A stretch of DNA of 64,000 bases. Origin: Naasia lichenicola. GTDB taxonomy: Bacteria; Actinomycetota; Actinomycetes; Actinomycetales; Microbacteriaceae. The stretch spans positions 62,001 through 126,000 of the forward strand of contig NZ_SSSM01000003.1 of NCBI RefSeq assembly GCF_004801885.1, read 5' to 3'. Under the pieces are notes generated by a model, which was not told where the DNA came from, did no database searches, and saw nothing but the letters and a program-made list of their open reading frames with translations. This document shows positions 53,487-61,663 of the stretch, piece after piece (the first letter of the stretch is position 1; every line of letters begins with the position of its first letter). The position numbers and the translations under genes were made by a program.

Positions 53487-54684
53487 GTGCGACAGACCGC
53501 TGACCACGCACGTCTGGCTCTCGTCGCCCTCGCTCTCGGCGGCTTCGGCATCGGGTTGACCGAGTTCTCGATCGTCGGCCTGCTGCCGGAGATCGCCGCT
53601 GACTTCGTCGTCGACGAGGCGGCGGCCGGATTCCTGGTGACCGGCTATGCCCTCAGCGTGGCGATCGGCGGAGTGGCCATCACGATCGCCGTGACACGGC
53701 TCGACCGGAAGAGGGTGCTGCTGGCGCTGATGAGCCTGTTCGTCATCGGGAATCTGATGTCGGGCCTCGCACCCGCCTACGGCGCGATGCTCGCCGGAAG
53801 GGTCGTGGCGGCGCTCTGCCACGGCGCCTTCTTCGGGATCGGCGCCGTGCTGGCCGCCGACATCGTCGCGCCGGCCAAGCGCGCATCCGCCATCTCCATC
53901 ATGTTCGGCGGACTGACGCTGGCCAACGTGCTCGGCGTCCCACTCGGCACGTGGCTGGGGCAGTCGTTCGGATGGCGGTCGACGTTCGTGGTGATCTCGG
54001 GGATCGGCGTCCTGGCGCTGCTGGGAATCCTGGTACTGGTGCCTGGCACGAGTGGAGGTCCGGAAGGCGCCCCGGTCCGCTCGATGAGGGATGAGCTCCG
54101 CGTCTTCTCCCACGGCCAGCTGTGGTTGTCCCTGGTGGTCACGGCGCTCGGCTTCGGCGGGATGTTCGGCGGATTCACCTACATCGCGTACACGCTCACC
54201 GAGGTCAGCGGCGTCGAGAGGTCCGCGGTCCCATTGCTCCTCCTCCTCTTCGGAGGAGGCCTGTTCGTCGGCAACCTGATCGGCGCCAGGATGGCCGACC
54301 GCCGTCTGGACGCCACGCTGATCGGTCTGCTGTCGGCTCTGAGCGTGATCCTGGCCGTCTTCGCGCTGACCGCTGCGAATCCGGTCGCTGCGACCGTCTG
54401 CCTGGTGCTGATGGGCGCGGTGGGGTTCGCTACCGTCCCCGGTCTGCAGCTGAGAGTCCTCAGCCATGCGAGCGCGGCGCCCACGCTGGCGTCCGGAAGC
54501 AACATCGCCGCGTTCAATCTCGGCAACGCGCTCGGCGCGTGTGGGCGGCCTGACGATCACCGCCGGACTCGGCTACACATCTCCGCTCTGGGATGCCGCC
54601 GTCATCACGCTGCTGGCGCTGGCGGTGCTGCTCGTGGCACGATTCGCTGCCAGCCGGCGAACGCCTGCTCTCTCACAGCTGTGA
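53487..54684 (+). pseudogene. MFS transporter (AraJ/YdhP-like), frameshifted near the 3' end
   Basis: GTG at 53487. The first ~350 codons encode a typical 12-helix major facilitator (FGIGLTEFSIVGLLPEIAAD, GRVVAALCHGAFFGIGAVLA). After FNLGNALGA (54541) the frame turns to non-membrane sequence and runs into the opposite gene. The next frame gives VGGLTITAGLGYTSPLWDAA and the last helix, ending at 54684. Restoring two G (GCGTGT to GCGTGGGT) would rebuild the common GAWVGGL motif. It is either a true mutation that removes the last helix or a consensus error. Confidence 0.8.
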
Positions 54685-54713
54685 ACGGCACCTGGCAGCT
54701 GAGCGGATCGGAC

Positions 54714-55463
54714 TCAGCTGTCGGGCCCGGCCACCAGTTCATCCCAGAGCCTCTGACTCGCGTCGACGGCATCGGTGCCCTCTCCGCCGATCGACTTCTG
54801 GATGAGCAGCAATCCGGTCTGCCGGAGATGGAATGCCATCGCGGCAGCCGCCGCGTCGGCAGATCGACGCGTCATGGCATCGATGATCGGCATGTGCTCC
54901 TCGTACACCTCGACCAAGCTCCGGTAGTTCTCGATCGTGGAGGCGCCGACGAGACGGGTCGCGTCCCTGATGTTGTCGATGATGGCCCGCGCGTACTGGT
55001 TGCCGGCGAAGTCGAGCACCAGGCCGTGCAGGCGCTGGTCGTGGAACATGAAATCAGGCTCGTCGTCTGCCGCGGCCGCCGCCTGCAGCGAGCTGCGCTC
55101 CACTTCGATCGCGGCCAGCTGCTCGTCCGTAGCCCGAGCCGCCGCCTTGCGCGCCGCGGGGATCTCCAGTGCCACCCGCACGGCGAAGAGCTCCGCCAGC
55201 TCGCGGGGGCCAGGCATCTGCAGCCGGAATCCCCGGTAGCGCTCGAACTTGACGACACCCGTCTCCTCGAGTCGGAGGAGTGCATCCCGCACGGGACTGC
55301 GTGACACCCCCAGTTCGCTCGCGAGCTGGTTGATCGTATAGAGCTCTCCGGGGATCATCGTGCCGTTGCGGATCGATAGCCGGATGGCCTGGATGGCACG
55401 CTCCGTGAGCGACGGCGCGTCGTCGGCGATCGGGCCGACGAAGATCGGCGTCGGCGATGTCAT
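54714..55463 (-). CDS. GntR family transcriptional regulator, FCD domain
   Basis: 249 aa from the ATG at 55463; the longer frame to 55511 reads through the operator and is unlikely. Winged helix at ~15-80 (LASELGVSRSPVRDALLRLE), then FCD domain with intact metal ligands (MFHDQRLHGLV, YEEHMPIIDAM, AMAFHLRQTG), unlike the GntR at 617-1324. The site GTCACATGTTGTAGGTAAC lies 22 bp upstream, so it is probably autoregulated. Similar sites precede the ABC/LVIVD units and the FAD/Fe-S gene, so it likely governs that island. Confidence 0.9.
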   Translation of the reverse strand: MTSPTPIFVGPIADDAPSLTERAIQAIRLSIRNGTMIPGELYTINQLASELGVSRSPVRDALLRLEETGVVKFERYRGFRLQMPGPRELAELFAVRVALEIPAARKAAARATDEQLAAIEVERSSLQAAAAADDEPDFMFHDQRLHGLVLDFAGNQYARAIIDNIRDATRLVGASTIENYRSLVEVYEEHMPIIDAMTRRSADAAAAAMAFHLRQTGLLLIQKSIGGEGTDAVDASQRLWDELVAGPDS

Positions 55464-55485
55464 TTCCCAAGAATACAGGCCGAAT

Positions 55486-55506
55486 GTCACATGTTGTAGG
55501 TAACAC
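55486..55506. promoter_or_regulatory. Operator-like site upstream of the FCD-type GntR gene
   Basis: GTCACATGT (55486-55494) is the exact reverse complement of ACATGTGAC at 48081-48089. The adjoining GGTAACAC (55499-55506) resembles the GTTAC half of the 52134 site on the other strand. It is placed for autoregulation. Confidence 0.5.
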
Positions 55507-55567
55507 ATCAAGTCCAGAGTCGAGAGTGGGGAGCCTGAGCCTCGACCACGGCCCCGGAGCCGAACAG

Positions 55568-55610
55568 CTCACTCTTGCCCGTGCGAGAAGAGTGAGTGTA
55601 CAGTCACTCT
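55568..55610 (+). promoter_or_regulatory. TetR promoter with overlapping inverted repeats; transcript probably leaderless
   Basis: -35 TTGCCC (55575-55580), 18-bp spacer and -10 TACAGT (55599-55604) place the transcript start at or next to the ATG at 55612, which has no ribosome site. Inverted arms AGAGTGA (55589-55595) and TCACTCT (55604-55610) flank the -10. A further CTCACTCTT (55568-55576) pairs with AAGAGTGAG (55588-55596). The same AGTGAGTG-N4-TCACTCT core recurs before the MFS pump. Confidence 0.75.
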
Positions 55611-55611
55611 T

Positions 55612-56160
55612 ATGTCCACCCTTTCGACCGCAGAACTCCGCCGGCCTCTCATCGCGGGAGCCGCCGTGCGCGAATTCGCCAAGGGCGGCTACCACCGGAC
55701 CACGATTGCGGATGTCGCACGCGAGGCGGGAATCTCCCCCGCCTACGTGTTCAAGCTCTTCCCTGGCAAGGAGCGACTTTTCGTTACCGCCCTCGAGGAG
55801 TGCTTCGCCCAGATCCTCGACGCGCTCGCCGTTGGCGCCGACGCTTCGCCCGACCAGGGTGCGGATGCGGTGCTCGACGCGATGGGCGAGGCATATGCCG
55901 AGCTCATAGCCGACCGCTCCCTGCTCGCACTGCAGGTCCACGCCCAGTCGGCCGCCGACATCCCTGAGGTAAAGCAGGCTCTGCGCAACGGCATCGGCGA
56001 GGTCACCACGTTCGCGAAGACACGCTCCGGAGCCAGCGATGAGAACGTGCAGCGCTTCATCGCATTCGGCCAGCTCTGTCACCTCATCGTCACCACCGGG
56101 GTGGAGGACATGCCGCAGTCCTGGGCAAAGCTCCTCTCCCGGGGCATCCGCCACCCCTGA
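55612..56160 (+). CDS. TetR/AcrR family transcriptional regulator
   Basis: 182 aa. The HTH covers ~10-55 with REFAKGGYHRTTIADVAREA and GISPAYVFKLFPGKERLF. The C-terminal ligand domain is of the common TetR_C type (LLALQVHAQSAADIPEVKQA). It is followed 75 bp later by a DHA2 efflux gene that has the same operator, the classic repressor-pump arrangement. The inducer is unknown but probably a pump substrate. Confidence 0.9.
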   Translation: MSTLSTAELRRPLIAGAAVREFAKGGYHRTTIADVAREAGISPAYVFKLFPGKERLFVTALEECFAQILDALAVGADASPDQGADAVLDAMGEAYAELIADRSLLALQVHAQSAADIPEVKQALRNGIGEVTTFAKTRSGASDENVQRFIAFGQLCHLIVTTGVEDMPQSWAKLLSRGIRHP

Positions 56161-56200
56161 CCGAATCGAATGACGGACTCGCCGTCGTTCTGTCCAAACT

Positions 56201-56220
56201 AGTGAGTGATCAATCACTCT
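56201..56220 (+). promoter_or_regulatory. TetR operator before the DHA2 pump
   Basis: AGTGAGTGATCAATCACTCT has arms AGTGA/TCACT and matches the operator before the TetR gene at 16 of 20 positions or better. It ends 15 bp before the pump ATG, so a bound repressor would block the promoter or early transcription. Confidence 0.75.
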
Positions 56221-56235
56221 ATTGAAAGGAAGATC

Positions 56236-57660
56236 ATGTCCACATCCGCCCTGGCAGCCATGCCGGTCACCACTCCACGAAGCACCCGGCGATGGCTCGC
56301 ACTCGTGTTCCTCGCACTCGCGCAGTTCCTCGTAATCCTCGACGCATCGATCGTGAACATCGCCCTGCCCGTCATCGGGAAGGAACTCGGGCTCGGCACC
56401 GCAACCCTCGCCTGGGTCATCACCGCGTACGTCCTGCCATTCGGAGGGCTCCTGCTTCTCGGCGGACGCCTCGCCGATCGGTACGGCCACCGTCGACTCG
56501 TCCTCGTCGGCACGGCCATCTTCGTCGCCGCCTCTGCCATCGCCGGGCTCTCCGTGAGCGGCGAGATGCTGCTGGCGGCTCGGGCCGTGCAGGGCGCTTC
56601 GGCAGCACTTCTGGCGCCCGCCGCCCTGGCACTGCTCACCCAGCTTTTCCCCGCACCGGCAGATCGGACCAAGGCATTGGGCATCTGGGGCGGCGTCGCA
56701 GGCATCGGGGCGGTCGCGGGCGTTCTGCTCGGCGGGGTCCTGACCGCGACGCTCGGCTGGCAGGCCGTGTTCTTCGTGAATGTGCCGGTCGGCGTCATCG
56801 TGCTCGTCGCTCTTCCGCTCCTCGTAACGCGCGACGCCGCCGCCGTCTCGGGAAAGCTCGACCTCCCCGGAGCGGCGACCATCACCGGGGCCCTCGTCAG
56901 CACTGTGGGTGCCCTGTCTGCGATCGAGCAGGTCGGGTTCGTCCACCCGCTGACCCTCGCGCTGCTCACCGGCGCTCTCGTCCTCGGCGCGGCCTTCGTC
57001 CTCATCGAGCGGCGCGCTGCCGCACCGCTGCTTCCTCTCGACATCTTCCGTTCGCGCAACCTCACCGTCGGCAACGTCGTCGCTCTGCTGATCGGCGCCG
57101 CGATGGTGGCCATGTTCTTCGCCCTGTCCGTTTACCTGCAGGCGGTGCTCGGCTACGACGCCCTCTCGGCCGGGCTGTCCCAGCTGCCGCTCGCCGGAGC
57201 ACTGGTCGTGGTGGCGGGCCTCATCCCCGCGATCGTCGCCCGCTTCGGCGCCAAGCCGACCCTGGTGGTGTCCCTGGTGATCCTCGCCGGTGGGCTCGTC
57301 TGGCTCGCGGCCGCGCCGAGTGATGCGGACTTCGTCGCCCACCTGCTGGGACCGAGCCTGCTCATCGGCGTCGGAATCGGCGGAGCGCTCGTCACCGCCA
57401 CCCAGTTCGCCGTCGACGGGGTCGACGACGCGGACGCAGGAATCGCCGGCGGCCTCGTCAACACGAGTCAGCAGATCGGCGGCGCACTCGGACTCGCCGT
57501 GCTCGCCTCCGTCGCCGTCGCTCGCACCGATGCACTGACCGGAGGCGGCACACCGGCGGCCGACGCTCTCACCGGCGGATTCTCTTGGCTCTTCCTCGGC
57601 GCAGCCGCGCTGAGCCTGGTGGCAGCGGGAGTGACATCCATCGTCGCCCGCCGACCATGA
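56236..57660 (+). CDS. DHA2-type MFS drug/proton antiporter (14 helices)
   Basis: 474 aa from the ATG at 56236 (GAAAGGA upstream). Motif FLVILDASIVNIALPVIGKE in helix 1 and GGRLADRYGHRRLV (motif A) after helix 2. Motif C is seen in GIGAVAGVLLGGVLTATLGW. The length and the extra central helix pair place it in the DHA2/EmrB/QacA group of multidrug exporters. Controlled by the preceding TetR gene. Confidence 0.92.
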   Translation: MSTSALAAMPVTTPRSTRRWLALVFLALAQFLVILDASIVNIALPVIGKELGLGTATLAWVITAYVLPFGGLLLLGGRLADRYGHRRLVLVGTAIFVAASAIAGLSVSGEMLLAARAVQGASAALLAPAALALLTQLFPAPADRTKALGIWGGVAGIGAVAGVLLGGVLTATLGWQAVFFVNVPVGVIVLVALPLLVTRDAAAVSGKLDLPGAATITGALVSTVGALSAIEQVGFVHPLTLALLTGALVLGAAFVLIERRAAAPLLPLDIFRSRNLTVGNVVALLIGAAMVAMFFALSVYLQAVLGYDALSAGLSQLPLAGALVVVAGLIPAIVARFGAKPTLVVSLVILAGGLVWLAAAPSDADFVAHLLGPSLLIGVGIGGALVTATQFAVDGVDDADAGIAGGLVNTSQQIGGALGLAVLASVAVARTDALTGGGTPAADALTGGFSWLFLGAAALSLVAAGVTSIVARRP

Positions 57661-57722
57661 GCCGCCACCCAGCGCTCCCTCAGCAGCAACCGACCAGTCG
57701 CATCGAATCGAAAGCAGTCATC

Positions 57723-58142
57723 ATGTCGTCGAACTCCCCCGCCCGCACCTCTCTCGCCAGCTCCCCCGCCAGCACGTCCACCGACCAGCAGGGCTCCGTC
57801 TCGGCAGGCCCAGGAAGCGATCCACGGCCCCGCCGCCGCACTCCCCTCCATGTTCAGATCGCCGCCTGGTCGGTTCCGCTGCTTGTACTCGGGCAGTTCG
57901 CGATGCTGGCGATCGTCCCCGTGCTGATCGTGCTGATCGCATCCGTCGCAGATGCCCGGGTGCGAGCGCTCCGCTGGTACGCGGGGCTGCTCGCAGCGCT
58001 CTACGCGACGCCGCTCATCATCTGGGTGGCACGGCCCGATGGCGCTCAGAGCCTCTCGAAGGACATCGACCCGGTCTTCGTGGCGCTGATCGTCGCCGCC
58101 TCGGCCGCCCTGATCGTCAAGATCGCCACCCGCCGCCGCTGA
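57723..58142 (+). CDS. Small membrane protein, three helices
   Basis: 139 aa from the ATG at 57723. A ~45-residue Ser/Thr/Pro-rich N-terminus is followed by three helices (IAAWSVPLLVLGQFAMLAIV, ALRWYAGLLAALYATPLIIW, VFVALIVAASAALIVKIA). Not assigned. It starts 62 bp after the pump and may be co-transcribed with it. Confidence 0.7.
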   Translation: MSSNSPARTSLASSPASTSTDQQGSVSAGPGSDPRPRRRTPLHVQIAAWSVPLLVLGQFAMLAIVPVLIVLIASVADARVRALRWYAGLLAALYATPLIIWVARPDGAQSLSKDIDPVFVALIVAASAALIVKIATRRR

Positions 58143-58161
58143 TCCGCTCGTCACGACTGCT

Positions 58162-58183
58162 CGTTCGGACTCCGGTCCGAGCG
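58162..58183 (+). terminator. Hairpin after the pump unit
   Basis: A 9-bp stem (CGTTCGGAC with GTCCGAGCG, one wobble) closes on loop TCCG, 20 bp past the stop codon at 58142. Plausible terminator between the efflux unit and nagA. Confidence 0.5.
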
Positions 58184-58260
58184 GGCCGTCCACCGCGTCA
58201 CCGCCTCGGTAGGGTCGTCCCGTGAGCGACTCCCACCTGCGTGACTCGGGGCGCTGACCG

Positions 58261-59400
58261 GTGCGTCACCTGTTCGTGCGCGCACACATGATCGACGTCG
58301 ACTCCGAGACGCCCGACGGCTGGCTGCTCGTCGAGGACTCGGTGATCCGAGCGCGCGGCGCGGGAGCGGTTCCTTCCTCACTCGGTGAGGGCGCGATCGA
58401 GCACGATCTCGACGGCCTGCGACTCACGCCCGGCTTCATCGACCTGCACGTTCATGGCGGCGGTGGGCAGAGCTTCGACGACGGCATGGATGCGATGTCG
58501 GCCGCACTCGCGTCGCATCGCGCCGCCGGCACGACGCGCTCGCTCATCTCCCTGGTCTCGGCTTCGATCGAGGAGCTCGCCGCACGCCTGTCCGAGGTGG
58601 CGGAGCTGACCGATCGTGACCCGACCGTGCTCGGATCGCACCTCGAGGGTCCGTTCCTCGCACCCGCACGGTCAGGCGCGCACGCTCACGAACGGCTCAT
58701 CGAGCCGTCCCCGCGCGCGATCGATGCCCTGCTGAGCGCTGCCCGCGGCACGCTCCGCCAGATCACGCTCGCTCCCGAGCTCCCGGGCGCGCTCCACCTC
58801 GTCGAACGGCTCGCGGGCAACGGCGTGACGGTCGCGATCGGCCACACGGCCGCCGACTACGCGACCGCGGGTGCGGCGTTCGAACGCGGGGCGACCGTGC
58901 TCACGCACGCGTTCAATGCCATGCCCGGCCTCGACGCTCGCGCGCCCGGACCGGTCGGAGCCGCCATCGACGATCCGCGCGTGACGCTCGAGCTCATCGT
59001 CGATGGCCGGCACCTCCATCCCGCCATCGTGCGACTCGCCTTCGCCGCGGCGCCGGATCGGATCGCGCTCGTCACCGACGCCATGGCCGCCGCCGGGGCG
59101 GGCGACGGCGTCTACCGGCTCGGATCCCGCAGCGTCACCGTTCGGGCCGGACGCGCGGTGCTCACCGGCACGGACACCCTCGCGGGATCGACCCTCACCC
59201 AGGACGCCGCCCTGCGCTTCGCGCTCGACGCCGGGATTCCACCGACATCTGCAGTCGCAGCCCTGACCGCCACGCCCGCCCGGGTGCTCGGGCTCTCCGG
59301 TCGACACGGCTCACTGGATGCCGGCTGCATCGCGGATCTCGTGGTGCTCGACGGCCAGTGGCGAGTGCGGCAGGTCTGGATCGCCGGCCGCCAGATCTGA
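58261..59400 (+). CDS. nagA: N-acetylglucosamine-6-phosphate deacetylase
   Basis: 379 aa from a GTG. The amidohydrolase pattern is complete: DLHVHGGGG at ~61-69, metal Glu in GSHLEGPFLAP, His in AIGHTAADY and LTHAFNAM, catalytic Asp in ALVTDAMAAAG. It removes acetate from GlcNAc-6-phosphate in the cytoplasm, giving GlcN-6-phosphate. The next gene encodes a GH20 hexosaminidase, so the two belong to chitooligosaccharide or wall-glycan use. Confidence 0.93.
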   Translation: MRHLFVRAHMIDVDSETPDGWLLVEDSVIRARGAGAVPSSLGEGAIEHDLDGLRLTPGFIDLHVHGGGGQSFDDGMDAMSAALASHRAAGTTRSLISLVSASIEELAARLSEVAELTDRDPTVLGSHLEGPFLAPARSGAHAHERLIEPSPRAIDALLSAARGTLRQITLAPELPGALHLVERLAGNGVTVAIGHTAADYATAGAAFERGATVLTHAFNAMPGLDARAPGPVGAAIDDPRVTLELIVDGRHLHPAIVRLAFAAAPDRIALVTDAMAAAGAGDGVYRLGSRSVTVRAGRAVLTGTDTLAGSTLTQDAALRFALDAGIPPTSAVAALTATPARVLGLSGRHGSLDAGCIADLVVLDGQWRVRQVWIAGRQI

Positions 59401-59482
59401 ACCGTGCGCACCGAGGAAAGCCGGAGGATCGGCCGGCGCGCTCGGCTTACGTTGGTATGGACAGCGTTCCCAAGGAGCTGAC

Positions 59483-61129
59483 ATGCCGATGATCCCCGCG
59501 CCCGCGATCGACGAACTGCGTGCGGGCACGCCGTTCCCGTTCTCCGCCCGAGTCGCCCTGACGTGGACCGACGCCGCCATCGAGCCGGTCGCCCGCGCGT
59601 TTCTCCGCGAACTGCACGCGCTCGCCGGGATCTCCATGGATAGGGCCTCGGAGTTCGATGCGCCGCGCATCGAGCTCGCTCTCACGAGCGATGCCGGCGA
59701 CGCCGATGGTTTGGGGCAGGTCCCGCGGCCGTTCGGGGTCAGCCCGCTCGGCGACAGCGGGTCCGACGAGCGGCACTCGATTGTCATTGACTCCACCGTG
59801 ATCGCTGTCACCGCGCGATCGCCGGAGGGGATATTCCGAGCGCTGACGACGCTGCGCCAGCTGATCGAAGAGCAGCTCGACGATGCGGGCGAGGCCGCGC
59901 TGGCACCTCGCCGCATCGTCGACGGACCGAGGATCGCGTGGCGCGGCCTGTCGTTCGACGTCGTCCGGACGTTCTTCGGCCCGGCCGAGGTGCGCAGCGT
60001 CATCGATGTGCTCGCGCTGTACAAGCTGAACGTGCTCCATCTGCACCTCACCGACAATCAGGGCTGGCGCATCGAGATCGCGAGCTGGCCCAAGCTCGCG
60101 ACCGTCGGCGGTGCCGGAGCCGTGGGTGATCGCCCCGGCGGCTTCTTCACTCAGCGGGAGTACGTCGACCTCGTGGCCTACGCCCGAGCGCGCTTCGTGA
60201 CGATCGTCCCGGAGATCGATGTCCCCGGTCACACCTCGGCGATCTTCGCGGCGTACCCCGACCTGAACACCACTGAGCCCGAGCTGCGCAGCAGTCGGCC
60301 CGACATCGTCTCGGACTACCTCGATCCGCGTGGCCCGCGCACCTTCGAGTTCCTCGCCGACGTCCTCGGCGAGATCGCTGCGCTCACCCCGACGCCCTAT
60401 CTGCACATCGGCGGCGACGAGCCGTACGGCATGCCGCCGGAGCTGTATCGGGAGTTCGTCGAGCGAGCCACGACCATCGTGCGTGGACTCGGCAAGCGGG
60501 TGGCGGGGTGGCAGGAGATCGCCCGCAGCGACCTCGAGCCCGGCGACCTGATCCAGTACTGGATCGAGCCCCACGAGCCTGAGACGAGCCCGACGCCAGA
60601 TGGAGACGCGGATGCGGCCTCGGACACCTCCCCGTCGTCGATCTCGGACGACATCCGCGCGACGATGGAGGAGACGTTCGCACAGGCGGGCGGCGACCTC
60701 GGACTCGCCCGCGCACAGGGGGCGCAGATCATCCTCTCCCCCTCGAGCATCGCCTACTTCGACACCCCCTACGCCGAACCGTCGGCCGAGCACGGGCAGG
60801 AGTCCGCGCGCAGCCGACTGGGGCTGCGCCAATACCAACCTGTATCCGTCGAGCGCTCGTTCGACTGGGATCCCGCCACGATCGTCCCCGGCCTCGATCT
60901 CGCCGAGCAGCTCGCGGGGGTCGAGGCCGCCATCTGGTGCGAGACGGTTCAGGACCTCGCCGACCTGCAGTTCCTGCTTCTTCCGAGGATCCCCGGCTTC
61001 GCGGAGCGCGCCTGGTCGAGCCCGCGATCATCGTGGCCGGAGTACGTCCAGCGTCTCGCCGCCCACGCGCCGATCTGGCGCCGCGCCGGCTGGAACTATT
61101 TCCGCTCGTCCCTCGTCGACTGGCGCTGA
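59483..61129 (+). CDS. Beta-N-acetylhexosaminidase (GH20)
   Basis: 548 aa from the ATG at 59483 (CAAGGAG upstream). The N-terminal GH20b-like domain is followed by the barrel: GLSFDVVRTFFGPAEVRSVI, VLHLHLTDNQGWRIEI, PEIDVPGHTSAI, and catalytic Asp312-Glu313 in LHIGGDEPYG. GVEAAIWCETV carries the late Trp. A Ser/Asp-rich insertion of ~30 residues (PTPDGDADAASDTSPSSISD) interrupts the barrel after the sixth strand. No signal peptide, so it probably acts on imported oligosaccharides. Confidence 0.92.
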   Translation: MPMIPAPAIDELRAGTPFPFSARVALTWTDAAIEPVARAFLRELHALAGISMDRASEFDAPRIELALTSDAGDADGLGQVPRPFGVSPLGDSGSDERHSIVIDSTVIAVTARSPEGIFRALTTLRQLIEEQLDDAGEAALAPRRIVDGPRIAWRGLSFDVVRTFFGPAEVRSVIDVLALYKLNVLHLHLTDNQGWRIEIASWPKLATVGGAGAVGDRPGGFFTQREYVDLVAYARARFVTIVPEIDVPGHTSAIFAAYPDLNTTEPELRSSRPDIVSDYLDPRGPRTFEFLADVLGEIAALTPTPYLHIGGDEPYGMPPELYREFVERATTIVRGLGKRVAGWQEIARSDLEPGDLIQYWIEPHEPETSPTPDGDADAASDTSPSSISDDIRATMEETFAQAGGDLGLARAQGAQIILSPSSIAYFDTPYAEPSAEHGQESARSRLGLRQYQPVSVERSFDWDPATIVPGLDLAEQLAGVEAAIWCETVQDLADLQFLLLPRIPGFAERAWSSPRSSWPEYVQRLAAHAPIWRRAGWNYFRSSLVDWR

Positions 61130-61140
61130 TGGTCCTCGGG

Positions 61141-61159
61141 CGGTCGGCCCGGCCGACCG
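61141..61159 (+). terminator. Hairpin after the GH20 gene
   Basis: CGGTCGGCC and GGCCGACCG are perfect 9-bp arms around a single C, 11 bp past the stop codon. No T-run. Likely end of the nagA-hexosaminidase unit. Confidence 0.5.
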
Positions 61160-61396
61160 GCGGACGGCGGAAATAGCCCGGATTTCCTCAGCGATAAATT
61201 CGGGCGATCTTGAGCGTTCCGATCAGAGCAAGGACCTCCCTATGCCGCTCACACTGGGCGAACCGGGAGATTCCCTCCACCTGCGCGCGCAATGAAGCAG
61301 CGCTGTCGGGAGGGGAGGTCGCCGGCCAACCGCCCACCAGATCACCGACCGCTGTCTCGGCTTCGCCGACTCGGGTCGTGGGTCTCGTCACCCCGA

Positions 61397-61627
61397 ATGG
61401 ACCAGCTCATGCAGCTCGACATCTGGACCAAGGATCTCGCCGACCTCCGCCAGCGCCTGGCGGTCGCGATCGCCGTGCTCGCCGTGACCCAGGCGACGCG
61501 CGCCGCCCAGGCGCACGCCCGGCTGTCGGGCGCCGTCGCGAGGTTCGAGGCCAGCGCGATCCCACCCGAGGTCTTCGCCTCGGAGCTGCAGGCGATCCAG
61601 CACTCGCTTGTCCCGCAGCCGCGCTAG
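61397..61627 (+). CDS. Small hypothetical protein
   Basis: 76 aa from the ATG at 61397 (MDQLMQLDIWTKDLADLRQR); an ATG four codons in is an alternative. It is rich in Ala, Gln and Leu and predicted helical (LAVAIAVLAVTQATRAAQAH), and could be an amphipathic coiled coil. No recognised domain and no strong ribosome site. It converges on the channel gene. Confidence 0.4.
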   Translation: MDQLMQLDIWTKDLADLRQRLAVAIAVLAVTQATRAAQAHARLSGAVARFEASAIPPEVFASELQAIQHSLVPQPR

Positions 61628-61663
61628 CAGCCACTGACGCGGAGCCGAGGCGCCTACCTCCGC

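Noticed and set aside
52050-54560. 836-codon open frame on the minus strand
   Set aside because: It lies opposite the well-supported LVIVD and MFS genes and has no domain-like sequence.
55464-55511. Upstream start (MMCYLQHVTFG...) for the FCD-type GntR gene
   Set aside because: It would place coding sequence over the operator-like repeat, and the residues do not resemble the family N-terminus; the ATG at 55463 fits.
55054-57342. 762-codon open frame on the minus strand
   Set aside because: It is antisense to the TetR and DHA2 genes; its Asp/Gly/Arg-rich composition marks a shadow.
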